Below are positions 28,748 to 37,002 of a stretch of DNA of 64,000 nucleotides, one piece after another. A program made the translations under genes and the position numbers. The stretch is from an uncultured Paraprevotella sp. GTDB taxonomy: Bacteria > Bacteroidota > Bacteroidia > Bacteroidales > Bacteroidaceae. Within the stretch, counting starts at the first letter, position 1. Every line of letters begins with the position of its first letter. The stretch lies in contig CALULA010000001.1 in NCBI GenBank assembly GCA_944321365.1, positions 496,001 through 560,000 on the forward strand. Reading direction: 5' to 3'. The notes beneath the pieces were generated by a model. The model was not told the DNA's origin. It made no database searches and worked only from the letters and a program-made list of their open reading frames with translations.

Positions 28748-29878
28748 TTACTTGAGCACCGGGACAGGAAACTGCATGGTACAGCAGTGCAGTGAGCCAT
28801 GCTGGCGGATAAGCGGGCGACAGTCGATGGTTACGATTTCATGTTGCGGGAAAGCTTTCTGCAAGGCTTTCCGTGCCATTCCGTCATTGGTCGGCTGATT
28901 GTAGGTCGGCATGAGCACGGCTCCGTTTACGACCAGAAAGTTCGCATACGTAGCCGGCAGGCGTTGCCCCTCTTCATCGAATATCGGCTGTGGCATGGGC
29001 AATGGGATAAGCCGGTAAGGCTCATCCTGCAGGTTGCGGAACATGGTGAGCTGTTCTTCCATCCGGGCCAGTTCTTCGTAGTGCCTGTCGTTGCGGTCGG
29101 TACATTTCACGTAAGCGATGGTTTGATCCGGGCAGAAGCGGGCCAGCGTGTCGATGTGTCCGTCTGTGTCATCTCCCTCCAGTCCGCCGTGGTCCAGCCA
29201 AAGTACCTGCCGCACATGCAGCAGGCGTTTCAGCCTTTCCTCGATATCCTGCCGCTCCAATCCGTCGTTGCGGTTCGGCGCGAGCAGGCAGGCCGATGTG
29301 GTCATGAGCGTGCCGTGGCCGTCGCTTTCGATGGATCCGCCCTCCAGCACGAAATCCAGACAGTCGGTATACACACCGTCCAGCAGCCCCTTGTCGGACA
29401 GGGTGCGGTTGATGCGGTTGTCCTTTTCCGCCGCGAATTTTCTTCCCCAGCCGTTGAAACAGAAGTCCAGCAACAGGGGATGTTCCCCTCCGCAGAGGGT
29501 GATGAATCCGTGGTCGCGTGCCCAAGTGTCGTCGGTGGGGCATTCCGCCCAGCGGATTTGTGCAAAGGCTTTTGCCGGAAGTTTCTCTTGCAGCAGAGCG
29601 GCTGTGGCCTCACGTTCGGGCGTGACGATAAGCAACGGTTCGCGCGATGCGATTTCATAAGCCATGCTGATATAGCAGGCAGTCACCTCCGGCAGCATGT
29701 CGCGCCAGTCTGTCCCGGCGTGCGGCCAAGTCAGTTGTACACCGCTCTGCGGGAACCATTCGGGAGGCAGAAAGGTTTCTCTGACTTCCGTCAGCTCCGG
29801 TCCGCAGACCTCTTCAAAACGTATTTGCCACCAGCGTTCTTCCATCGTGGAAGTACGGACTTTATACTGTAATCCCAT
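28748..29878 (-). CDS. aguA: Agmatine deiminase
   Basis: 376 residues; converts agmatine to N-carbamoylputrescine and ammonia. It belongs to the peptidyl-arginine-deiminase fold (PAD_porph group). Active-site motifs are WPHAGTDWRD, CPTDDTWARDHGFI, LEGGSIESDGHGTLMTT, HGGLEGDDTDGHIDTLARF and the nucleophile region GSLHCCTMQFP near the C-terminus. First gene of an aguA-aguB-glnN run; a minus-strand -7 box TATCTTTG is at 29912-29919. A Met eleven codons in (MEERWW) is an alternative start. Confidence 0.96.
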   Translation of the reverse strand: MGLQYKVRTSTMEERWWQIRFEEVCGPELTEVRETFLPPEWFPQSGVQLTWPHAGTDWRDMLPEVTACYISMAYEIASREPLLIVTPEREATAALLQEKLPAKAFAQIRWAECPTDDTWARDHGFITLCGGEHPLLLDFCFNGWGRKFAAEKDNRINRTLSDKGLLDGVYTDCLDFVLEGGSIESDGHGTLMTTSACLLAPNRNDGLERQDIEERLKRLLHVRQVLWLDHGGLEGDDTDGHIDTLARFCPDQTIAYVKCTDRNDRHYEELARMEEQLTMFRNLQDEPYRLIPLPMPQPIFDEEGQRLPATYANFLVVNGAVLMPTYNQPTNDGMARKALQKAFPQHEIVTIDCRPLIRQHGSLHCCTMQFPVPVLK

Positions 29879-29911
29879 GTTCTGTTTTGCTGTCTTGTGA
29901 AACTAATAGGG

Positions 29912-29959
29912 CAAAGATACGAATCTTTTGTCAATAATGACTTTATTTTATTAACTTTG
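29912..29959. promoter_or_regulatory. Interleaved divergent promoters, aguA and fetA
   Basis: Minus strand: -7 box TATCTTTG at 29912-29919 for aguA. Plus strand: TTTG at 29927-29930, 21 bases, TAACTTTG at 29952-29959 for the ABC gene. The two promoters occupy 48 bp, so they cannot easily fire at once. Confidence 0.7.
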
Positions 29960-29967
29960 TGTTGAAA

Positions 29968-30597
29968 ATGGACAAGATGCTGTACATAGAACGCGCGACT
30001 TTGCAACTTGGGGGGCGTTTGCTCTTCAGAAATCTCAGTCTGGAGGTCAGGCCGGGGGAGTGGGTGTGCCTTACGGGAGAATCCGGCTGCGGAAAGACTT
30101 CACTGCTGAGGGCCGTGTTGGGCTTTCACGAGCTGGACGGCGGCAGGGTTGTGGTAGACGGAAAACGTTTGTCCGCACAAACGATAGAGTTTATCCGCAA
30201 GAAGACGACTTATCTTCCGCAAAACTTTTTTCTGCCTGCCGAAACGGTGGAAGAGATGTTGCGCATACCCTTCAGTCTGAAGGCCAATCGTGACAGGAGC
30301 TTCTCAAAAGAACGGCTTTTCCCGCTGTGGAATCTGTTGGGGCTGGAGCATGGATTGCTGGAGCGGAAAGTCAATCAGTTGTCCGGCGGACAGCGGCAAC
30401 GTGTTGTCCTTTCCATGGCTGCCATGTTGGGAAAAGAACTTTTGCTGGCCGACGAACCCACATCGGCACTCGATGCCGACACCATTGTCCGTGTGGTCGC
30501 TCTATTCCGCAAAATGAAAGAGAGCGGCATGGCCATCTTGTCGACGTCGCATAATGCGGCTTTCATTCAGGCTTGCGACAGGGTGGTACGGATGTGA
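29968..30597 (+). CDS. fetA: ABC transporter ATPase of a FetAB-type exporter
   Basis: 209 residues; nucleotide-binding subunit. Walker A GESGCGKTS near residue 37, Q-loop in YLPQNFFLPAETVEEM, signature LSGGQRQR, Walker B LLLADEPTSALD and H-loop in LSTSHNAAFIQ are all present. The partner is the UPF0014 permease 22 bp downstream, the arrangement of E. coli fetAB (ybbLM), linked there to iron export and peroxide resistance. The start is ATG 29968 (or 29977); the predicted transcription start lies only a few bases upstream, so the mRNA leader is very short. An in-frame GTG at 29959 lies inside the promoter and is rejected. Confidence 0.88.
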   Translation: MDKMLYIERATLQLGGRLLFRNLSLEVRPGEWVCLTGESGCGKTSLLRAVLGFHELDGGRVVVDGKRLSAQTIEFIRKKTTYLPQNFFLPAETVEEMLRIPFSLKANRDRSFSKERLFPLWNLLGLEHGLLERKVNQLSGGQRQRVVLSMAAMLGKELLLADEPTSALDADTIVRVVALFRKMKESGMAILSTSHNAAFIQACDRVVRM

Positions 30598-30619
30598 CAG
30601 ACCAATATGAAGAAATGAT

Positions 30620-31426
30620 ATGACAACGGTGGATTTGAGTTATACGGGCCTGTTTGTCGGCATGCTGATGATGCTGATACCATTCTATTTCTTGTGGCAC
30701 TACCGCACAGGTCTTCTTTCTGCAGCTGTATTGGGAACCGTAAGGATGACGATACAACTGTTGTTGATTGGAGTCTATTTGCGTTTCCTGTTTGAATGGG
30801 ACAATGCTTACGTCAACCTGTTGTGGATGGTGGTCATGGCCGTCATCGCTTCCTATACGGCTGTAGGCCGTACTCCCTTGCAGCGTAAGGTGTTGTTGTT
30901 GCCGGTTTTTACCGGCTTCCTGGTCACGGTATTGTTGGTCTCATTATATTTCCTGGTACTGGTGGTACAGGCCGATCGCGTTTTTGCGGCACGTTTTTTC
31001 ATTCCTGTCGTCGGAGTGCTTTTCGGCAACATGCTGACGGTGAACATTATGGCCGTCAATGTATATTACAGTGAACTGCAACGTGAACAAAATCTGTACT
31101 ATTTCATGTTAGGCAATGGGGCAACCCGTTTCGAAGCCACGCTTCCTTTCTTACGTTCAGCCGTCATCAAGGCTTTTTCTCCCTGCATCGCCAATATGGC
31201 AGTGATGGGCATAGTGTCGTTTCCCGGTACGATGATCGGTCAGATTCTAGGCGGAACCATACCGGAAGTCGCCATCAAATACCAGCTGATGATCAGTGTG
31301 ATAACCGTTGTGGCCTCCATGCTGTCGTTGGTTATAACCGTCAGCCTGTCCGCGCGTCGCACTTTCGACAGCTACGGACGGTTGAAACCCATTTTCCGCC
31401 AGGAGAAAAAATTAAATAAATCCTAA
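30620..31426 (+). CDS. fetB: UPF0014/FetB-type permease
   Basis: 268 residues with seven predicted membrane helices; UPF0014 (YbbM/FetB) family. Signature stretches include AAVLGTVRMTIQLLLIGVYL, VVGVLFGNMLTVNIMAVN, LGNGATRFEATLPFLRSAVIKAFSPCIANMAVMGIVSFPGTMIGQILGG. With the preceding ATPase it forms a complete half-transporter pair. Iron export is the known role in E. coli; here it is inferred from orthology and pairing. Confidence 0.92.
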   Translation: MTTVDLSYTGLFVGMLMMLIPFYFLWHYRTGLLSAAVLGTVRMTIQLLLIGVYLRFLFEWDNAYVNLLWMVVMAVIASYTAVGRTPLQRKVLLLPVFTGFLVTVLLVSLYFLVLVVQADRVFAARFFIPVVGVLFGNMLTVNIMAVNVYYSELQREQNLYYFMLGNGATRFEATLPFLRSAVIKAFSPCIANMAVMGIVSFPGTMIGQILGGTIPEVAIKYQLMISVITVVASMLSLVITVSLSARRTFDSYGRLKPIFRQEKKLNKS

Positions 31427-31465
31427 AACTGACAGCAGACTCTTGTGTGCATAACTCTTTCTGCT

Positions 31466-31473
31466 TATCTTTG
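31466..31473 (+). promoter_or_regulatory. -7 promoter element for nif3
   Basis: TATCTTTG, exact consensus, 17 bases before the GTG start of the Nif3 gene; a partial -33 (TTG) lies near 31443. Confidence 0.6.
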
Positions 31474-31490
31474 TACAAATTTTCTATGAC

Positions 31491-32300
31491 GTGAAAATCA
31501 AGGAAGTAGTTTTCGCCCTTGAAAGATTCGCGCCTCTGCCTTTGCAGGAAGACTATGATAATGCCGGCCTGCAAATAGGGCTGACAGAGGCGGAAGCATC
31601 AGGGGCTTTATTGTGTCTTGACGTGACGGAAGAAGTGATCGATGAAGCCATCTCTCTCGGATGCAACCTCATCGTGTCGCATCATCCCTTGTTGTTTCAT
31701 GGCTTGAAGTGCGTGTCGGACGCTGATTATGTGCAACGGTGTGTGCGCAAGGCGATACAAAACGACATTGTCATTTACTCTGCACATACGAATATTGATA
31801 ATGCCGAAGACGGAGTAAACTTCAAGATAGCCGAGAAAATAGAGCTGGAAGAAGTCAGACTGCTGCTGCCTCATCCGGTAAAGGTTAAGGAAGGTGCACA
31901 TGAGTACACCGTTATGGCAGGAAGCGGTGTGACAGGAATGTTGCCTGTGCCCGAAGACGCGCTGGAGTTCTTGCAGCGTGTCAAATCCGTGTTCCATATC
32001 GAATGTCTGATGCATAATGAATTGTTGCAGAGGCCTGTGCAGAAAGTAGTGATTTGCGGTGGGGCAGGCGATTTCCTGTTGGGCGAGGCATTGAAGGCAG
32101 GAGCCGATGCTTTCCTTACCGGAGAGATGCATTATCACCAGTATTTCGGCCATGATCAGGAAATACAGATAGGAGTGATGGGACATTACCAGAGCGAACA
32201 GTATACAAAAGAAATATTTTATTCAATCATATGTGAGGTTTGTCCGGAACTGCCGGTCTACATGACTGCAATAGATACAAACCCCATTAATTATTTGTAA
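31491..32300 (+). CDS. Nif3-like dinuclear metal-centre protein
   Basis: 269 residues; Nif3/YbgI (DUF34) family, hexameric proteins with a two-metal site, annotated elsewhere as GTP cyclohydrolase 1 type 2 homologue without firm proof of activity. Metal ligands are visible in VSHHPLLFHG (two His), ANTNID-like HTNIDNAEDGVN, and near the C-terminus in GEMHYHQYFGHDQ. GTG start at 31491: no ATG gives the conserved MKIKEVVFALERFAPLPLQEDYDNAGLQIG. It is followed after 2 bp by the zinc-ribbon gene, a pairing seen widely in bacteria. Confidence 0.94.
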   Translation: MKIKEVVFALERFAPLPLQEDYDNAGLQIGLTEAEASGALLCLDVTEEVIDEAISLGCNLIVSHHPLLFHGLKCVSDADYVQRCVRKAIQNDIVIYSAHTNIDNAEDGVNFKIAEKIELEEVRLLLPHPVKVKEGAHEYTVMAGSGVTGMLPVPEDALEFLQRVKSVFHIECLMHNELLQRPVQKVVICGGAGDFLLGEALKAGADAFLTGEMHYHQYFGHDQEIQIGVMGHYQSEQYTKEIFYSIICEVCPELPVYMTAIDTNPINYL

Positions 32301-32302
32301 TT

Positions 32303-33139
32303 ATGCTTATGGCAAAAGATGTGAAGAAAGAAACGGCAGACCTCTCTATCGAAGAGAAGCTGAAAAACCTGTATGAATTGCAGACTATGCTGTCCGAAAT
32401 CGACAAGATCAAGACATTGCGCGGAGAACTGCCCTTGGAAGTGCAGGACTTGGAAGATGAACTGGAAGGATTGGCTACCCGTATAGAAAAGATACGCGGG
32501 GAGATAAATGACTTGAATGCCGACATCGCGACGCGCAAACAGAATATTGAAACCTGCAATGCTTCCATAACAAAATACAGCGATCAGCTGAACAACGTCC
32601 GCAACAACCGCGAATATGAATCGCTGAGTAAAGAAATAGAATACCAGACGCTGGACGTTCAGCTGAATGAAAAGCGTATAAAAGAGGCGCAAAGTGCCAT
32701 AGAGCATAAAAACGAAGAAATCACGCATTGCACCGATCTTATGGAAGAGCGGCGGGCGGACTTGGATATGAAGAAATCCGAGTTGGACGAAATCATCTCC
32801 GAGACTAAGGCGGAAGAGGAGAAGCTTCGCGAAAAAGCCAAAGCATTGGAGGCCACGATTGAGCCTCGTCTGTTGCTGGCTTTCAAACGTATCCGCAAGA
32901 ACAGCCGCAACGGTTTGGGCATTGTCTATGTGCAGCGTGATGCCTGCGGAGGCTGTTTCAACAAGATTCCGCCTCAGCGTCAGCTGGATATCCGCATGCG
33001 CAAGAAGATTATCGTATGCGAGTATTGCGGCCGTATCATGATCGATCCCGAATTGGCCGGAGTGCAGACTGAGACCAAGGCTACGGAGGAGAAGACAAAA
33101 CGCCGCCGCCGCATCACCACGTCCGAGGAAGACAAGTAA
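32303..33139 (+). CDS. Coiled-coil C4 zinc-ribbon protein (COG1579 type)
   Basis: 278 residues. Residues about 15-190 form a long antiparallel coiled coil (heptads of Leu/Ile with Glu/Lys). A C4 zinc ribbon follows: CGGCF near residue 215 and CEYCG near residue 236. The tail is basic (KTKRRRRITT). COG1579 proteins are thought to be nucleic-acid- or ribosome-associated, function unknown. It starts 2 bp after nif3 and is translated with it; Met3 (MAKDVKK) is an alternative start. Confidence 0.9.
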   Translation: MLMAKDVKKETADLSIEEKLKNLYELQTMLSEIDKIKTLRGELPLEVQDLEDELEGLATRIEKIRGEINDLNADIATRKQNIETCNASITKYSDQLNNVRNNREYESLSKEIEYQTLDVQLNEKRIKEAQSAIEHKNEEITHCTDLMEERRADLDMKKSELDEIISETKAEEEKLREKAKALEATIEPRLLLAFKRIRKNSRNGLGIVYVQRDACGGCFNKIPPQRQLDIRMRKKIIVCEYCGRIMIDPELAGVQTETKATEEKTKRRRRITTSEEDK

Positions 33140-33166
33140 CAAGTCGGTTCAATCCATAGAAGAAGA

Positions 33167-33220
33167 CAGAAACCCGCACCGCGCGATACGTCCGTTACCG
33201 GTGTGGGTTTCTGCCTTTTC
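33167..33220 (+). terminator. Intrinsic terminator of nif3-zinc ribbon operon
   Basis: CAGAAACCCGCACCG (33167-33181) pairs with CGGTGTGGGTTTCTG (33199-33213), with one G-T pair, then CCTTTTCTGTTTTCC. Near-perfect 15-bp stem. Confidence 0.85.
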
Positions 33221-33251
33221 TGTTTTCCCCCGGTGTGTTTCCGGATTCGTC

Positions 33252-33572
33252 TCAAGCCAATTTCAGACCGATGACAGAGATGACGAGTGTAGAGATGAAA
33301 AACAGCCGCCAGAACGTCACCGGCTCGTGAAAGAAGAAAATGCCCGCCAGCACTGTTCCGGCTGCTCCGATACCGGTCCATACCGGATAAGCCGTACCCA
33401 GCGGGATGCTGTGACTGGCTTTGGCCAGCAGATACATGCTGAGCGCTACGGAAACTATGAAGCCCGAAAGCCACAGTCCGTACTCCCATCCGCTACTGTC
33501 TTTCAGTTTGCCCATGCAAAATGTGAATCCTACTTCACACAGCCCGGCTGTAATCAGGATGATCCAATTCAT
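33252..33572 (-). CDS. Small multidrug resistance (SMR) exporter, Gdx/SugE-like
   Basis: 106 residues with four membrane helices. The essential proton/substrate glutamate is in TAGLCEVGFTF (Glu14 of the mature start MNWIILITAG). The sequence GTAYPVWTGIGAAGTVLAGI is closer to the SugE/Gdx (guanidinium exporter) subgroup than to EmrE. Start ATG 33570-33572; an upstream in-frame Met would add a hydrophilic MHTQKDKNTKD. Minus-strand -7 box TATCTTTG at 33603-33610. I see no guanidine riboswitch in its short leader. It is divergent from the broken Crp/Fnr gene. Confidence 0.88.
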   Translation of the reverse strand: MNWIILITAGLCEVGFTFCMGKLKDSSGWEYGLWLSGFIVSVALSMYLLAKASHSIPLGTAYPVWTGIGAAGTVLAGIFFFHEPVTFWRLFFISTLVISVIGLKLA

Positions 33573-33722
33573 GTCTTTTGTGTTTTTGTCTTTTTGCGTG
33601 TGCAAAGATAGCTTCTCAACGCCGGAAAATCACTTTACATTTGATAAAAAAGGTTGGAGACGAGGCAGAATATGTGCGATTTTGCGTATTTTTATCTTAA
33701 CTTTGACCGTACATTTGCAGCT

Positions 33723-34286
33723 ATGGACATTCGCAGCATTATTGATCGCATATATGTCTTGCCCGGACCTTCATAGGAGAGATTGGCGGCCTGCCTCGCG
33801 CGTGTAGACTTGCCCAAGGGGCATTTTCTGATGGAAACCGGCAGAGTGGAGCGGAACATATTCTTCCTGGCTCAAGGCATAGCCCGTGCCTGTTTCCCGA
33901 CAGACGGGCGCAATGTGACGTTCTGGATTGGAGCGGAAGGCAGCACCCTGCTGTCTATGAAAGGATTCACGGAGGGACTGGCCGGTTATGAAACCATAGA
34001 ACTGATGGAGGACTCCGTGCTGTACCGGCTACATCGTGACGATCTGCACCGCTTGTTTGCCACAGACATACACATTGCCAACTGGGGGCGCAGGTTTGCG
34101 GAGCGCGAGCTGTTGCAGACAGAAGAGCGTCTCATTCCCTTTCTGTTCACTACAGCGTCCGAGCGTTACAAGAAACTGCTGAGCGAACATCCCGATTTGC
34201 TGCAACGTCTGCCGCTGGAATGCCTGGCCTCGTACATAGGCGTTACTCCCGTCAGTCTGAGCCGGATAAGGGGCGAGTTGAAATAG
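33723..34286 (+). pseudogene. Crp/Fnr-family regulator interrupted by an amber codon
   Basis: Reading from ATG 33723 gives MDIRSIIDRIYVLPGPS, then TAG at 33774-33776, then in the same frame ERLAACLARVDLPKGHFLMETGRVERNIFFLAQG and a complete cNMP-binding barrel and C-terminal winged HTH (LECLASYIGVTPVSLSRIRGEL). Together the parts make the usual 187-residue architecture, so only one codon is damaged. A TTG at 33783 preceded by AGGAGA could allow re-initiation and give a 167-residue protein lacking just the N-terminal helices, so residual function is possible. A TAACTTTG -7 box is at 33698-33705. Confidence 0.8.
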
Positions 34287-34294
34287 AGCGGGCG

Positions 34295-34382
34295 GTGTTG
34301 CGCAAGATGGGTTCCGGTCTTGCGCAACACCGTAGTGCTTTTTGCGCAAAAACGGTTGAGGTCTTGCGGCAGGCTGTTTCCG
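34295..34382. repeat. 22-bp palindrome array 3 (3 units plus a degenerate fourth)
   Basis: Centres at 34301.5, 34323.5 and 34345.5, with TTGCGGCA at about 34367.5. Unit 1 (CGGTGTTGCGCAAGA) and unit 2 (TCTTGCGCAACACCG) are each imperfect palindromes but are exact reverse complements of each other over 15 bp. It begins 9 bp after the Crp/Fnr stop codon. Confidence 0.92.
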
Positions 34383-34477
34383 CATGAGGAGAAAAGGATT
34401 CCCGGACCAGTCCTCTTAAAAAAACGTAAAAGCGGCACATGCGGTGCCTGAATCTAAGATCCTTCATGTCGCTGCGT

Positions 34478-34508
34478 TTTGCGGAAAGGACAAAAAAACT
34501 TAAATTTG
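34478..34508 (+). promoter_or_regulatory. Promoter of GH95 gene
   Basis: TTTG (34478-34481), 19 bases, TAAATTTG (34501-34508): the best full match to the Bacteroidota consensus in the window. The leader would be about 40 bases. Confidence 0.82.
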
Positions 34509-34555
34509 TGCGCATGTAGGTATAACAAAGATTTTCGACAACAAAAAAACAGAAG

Positions 34556-36796
34556 ATGAGAAGAAGAAACAGCATGATGTGTTTAGGCCTGCTTCTGGGA
34601 GGACTGACAGCCGGTGCGGAACGGGTTCCGATGAAGCTCTGGTACGATGAGCCTGCGAAAGTATGGATGACTTCGGCCCTGCCGGTGGGGAACGGACAGT
34701 TGGGGGCCATGTTTTTCGGCGGAGTGGCGCACGAACAGGTGCAATTCAACAACAAGACGCTGTGGGCAGGCAGCACCTCAAAGCGCGGCGCATATCAGAA
34801 TTTCGGTGAATTGTATTTCGATTTCGACACACCGGACACTTGTGTGAACTACCGCCGTGAATTGTCCCTGGATGATGCCATCGGACGGGTGTCGTACACT
34901 ATTGACGGGGTGGACTACTTGCGGGAATATTTTGCCAGTCATCCCGACAGCGTCATTGTCGTCCGTCTGTCTACGCCCGGACGGAAAGGCAAGCTGAATT
35001 TCACGGTGCGCATGAAGGACGGACGGGAAACCACGACGCAGGTTGACGCCGGCATGATGACCATTAAGGGGAAGCTGGACCTTCTGTCCTATGAAGCCCA
35101 GGCGGCTGTGCGCACGGAAGGAGGAACGGTCAAGGCTACGGCAGAGGGCATACAGGTGAACGGAGCCGATGCCGCTACGGTCATTCTTGCCGGAACGACT
35201 AATTTCGACCTTTCGTCCGACACTTATACACGCGGGACTGCTCAGCAGATACACGAGTGTGTGTCCGCACACATGAAAAAGGTTCAGGCCAAATCGTATG
35301 AAATGCTCCGCGAGGCACATCTGAAAGACTACCGTCCTCTTTTTGCAAGAGTAGAGCTGGACCTGGATGCCGACCTGCCGGAGTATACGACAGACGAGCT
35401 GGTGCGCCGGCATAAAAGCAATACATATCTGGACATGCTCTACTTCCAGTATGGGCGCTATCTGATGTTGGGCTCTTCGCGGGGAGGGCAGCTGCCCAGC
35501 AATCTGCAGGGGCTGTGGAACAATGTGAACAATCCGGCATGGCAATGCGACTATCATAGTAACATCAATGTGCAGATGAATTATTGGCCTGCCGAGGTGA
35601 CCAACCTTTCGGAATGCTATGAGCCGTTTATCAGCTACGTCACGACCGAGGCGCTGAAAGAGGACGGCTCCTGGCAGCGGGTGGCACGCAAGGAGCAGTG
35701 CCGCGGATGGGCCGTGCATACGCAGAACAATATCTTCGGTTACACAGACTGGAACATCAACCGCCCGGCCAATGCGTGGTATTGCACCCACCTGTGGCAG
35801 CACTATGCCTATACGCTCAACGAAGAATACCTGCGTGAAACGGCCTATCCGGTGATGAAAATCACTTGTCAATATTGGTTCGACCGCCTGACGGATAACG
35901 GCAAGGGACAGCTCGTGGCACCGGGCGAATGGTCGCCGGAGCACGGACCGTGGGAAGACGGCGTGGCCTATGCGCAGCAACTGGTCTATGCCTTGTTCGA
36001 CGAAACTCTTCAGGCGGCCGCCGTGCTGCGTGAGAACGATGCGTTCGTGACAGAGCTGAAAGAAAAATTCGCCCGTCTGGACAACGGATTGCATATCGGC
36101 CCGTGGGGACAAATCAGAGAATGGAGCGTGCAGGAAGATGAAAAGGGCGACCATCACCGCCATCTGTCTCATTTGATGGCACTGTACCCCTGCCGTCAGA
36201 TTTCTTATCTGAACGACAAGCGTTATGCCGATGCCGCAAGAGTATCGCTTGACTCGCGGGGCGACGGAGCCACCGGGTGGAGCCGGGCCTGGAAAGTGGC
36301 ATGCTGGGCGCGTTTGTGGGACGGCGACCGGGCCTATCGGCTGTTGAAGCAGGCACAGAACCTGACTGATGTCACGGTGGTCAGTATGGACGACAATGCA
36401 GGCGGCGTGTATGAGAATTTGTTCTGTGCCCATCCCTCGTTTCAGATAGACGGCAACTTCGGCGCGACAGCCGGTATCGCCGAGATGTTGTTGCAGAACA
36501 GCCTGAAGGGGATTCATCCCTTGCCGGCATTGCCATCGGCCTGGCCCGACGGCAGCTTCAGGGGATTGAGAGCCGAAAAGGATTTCACTGTGAATGTCGC
36601 TTGGGCAGACGGCAAATTGACGGACATGCAGATTCATTCCGGTTCCGGCAAAAAGTGCAGCGTTTATCTGCCGGGCCGTAAAGTGCGGAGCGTGAAAACA
36701 GACCGGGGAAGCGACACGGACTTCAGGCAAGGTGCGGACGGAACTTTGACTTTCAAGACCGAAAAAGGAAATACTTACCGGCTGGTTCTGGAATAA
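34556..36796 (+). CDS. GH95 alpha-L-fucosidase/galactosidase
   Basis: 746 residues, exported (MRRRNSMMCLGLLLGGLTAGA). The N-terminal super-beta-sandwich begins MKLWYDEPAKVWMTSALPVGNGQLGAMFFGGV, diagnostic of GH95. The (alpha/alpha)6 catalytic barrel carries SNINVQMNYWPAE (the Asn pair that activates water), EWSPEHGPWEDG (the general acid Glu) and FQIDGNFGATAGIAEMLLQ. These enzymes invert, and remove terminal alpha-1,2-L-fucose or, in some members, alpha-L-galactose from host or plant glycans. Slightly shorter than the usual 780-820 residues, mainly in the region around residue 230. It has its own promoter and no SusCD neighbours. Confidence 0.95.
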   Translation: MRRRNSMMCLGLLLGGLTAGAERVPMKLWYDEPAKVWMTSALPVGNGQLGAMFFGGVAHEQVQFNNKTLWAGSTSKRGAYQNFGELYFDFDTPDTCVNYRRELSLDDAIGRVSYTIDGVDYLREYFASHPDSVIVVRLSTPGRKGKLNFTVRMKDGRETTTQVDAGMMTIKGKLDLLSYEAQAAVRTEGGTVKATAEGIQVNGADAATVILAGTTNFDLSSDTYTRGTAQQIHECVSAHMKKVQAKSYEMLREAHLKDYRPLFARVELDLDADLPEYTTDELVRRHKSNTYLDMLYFQYGRYLMLGSSRGGQLPSNLQGLWNNVNNPAWQCDYHSNINVQMNYWPAEVTNLSECYEPFISYVTTEALKEDGSWQRVARKEQCRGWAVHTQNNIFGYTDWNINRPANAWYCTHLWQHYAYTLNEEYLRETAYPVMKITCQYWFDRLTDNGKGQLVAPGEWSPEHGPWEDGVAYAQQLVYALFDETLQAAAVLRENDAFVTELKEKFARLDNGLHIGPWGQIREWSVQEDEKGDHHRHLSHLMALYPCRQISYLNDKRYADAARVSLDSRGDGATGWSRAWKVACWARLWDGDRAYRLLKQAQNLTDVTVVSMDDNAGGVYENLFCAHPSFQIDGNFGATAGIAEMLLQNSLKGIHPLPALPSAWPDGSFRGLRAEKDFTVNVAWADGKLTDMQIHSGSGKKCSVYLPGRKVRSVKTDRGSDTDFRQGADGTLTFKTEKGNTYRLVLE

Positions 36797-36817
36797 AAGG
36801 CTCCAGACTGTTGTGAA

Positions 36818-36849
36818 AAGGGCGCGAAGGCATTGGCCGGAACGCCCTT
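36818..36849 (+). terminator. Weak hairpin behind GH95
   Basis: AAGGGCG (36818-36824) pairs with CGCCCTT (36843-36849); only CCTTG follows, so it is a weak terminator candidate. Confidence 0.4.
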
Positions 36850-36971
36850 CCTTGTGAATGAAGGACAGAAAGAATGTTGTCAAGAACGCTGTACATCTTA
36901 CTGTTACTACATCTTTTCGCTTTTTTGTTGAATAGTTTAACAAAAATAGTGGTTTTCTTCTTTTATTTTGT

Positions 36972-36979
36972 TAACTTTG
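36972..36979 (+). promoter_or_regulatory. -7 promoter element of the arylacetate operon
   Basis: TAACTTTG, exact TAnnTTTG, 24 bases before the omega-amidase ATG. No clear -33. Confidence 0.65.
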
Positions 36980-37002
36980 TGGCTATCTAATCAAACAGCT
37001 GT

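Noticed and set aside
32291..33142. A 283-codon open frame opposite the zinc-ribbon gene
   Set aside because: It is the complement of a coiled-coil gene; Leu/Phe-rich because Glu/Lys codons read as Leu/Phe on the other strand.
33573..33722. Guanidine riboswitch upstream of the Gdx/SugE-like exporter
   Set aside because: The predicted leader is only about 24 bases and contains none of the ykkC-type conserved blocks.
33774..33776. Amber recoding or suppression explaining the in-frame TAG codons
   Set aside because: Other genes here, such as the DEAD-box gene at 48,721, end normally in TAG, and the three nonsense codons differ in type (one TGA, two TAG). Independent gene decay is the simpler reading.
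34778..36943. A 721-codon open frame opposite the GH95 gene
   Set aside because: It is antisense to a clear GH95 enzyme, has no recognisable domain and a composition rich in His, Cys and Arg, typical of a reverse-frame shadow in GC-rich coding DNA.
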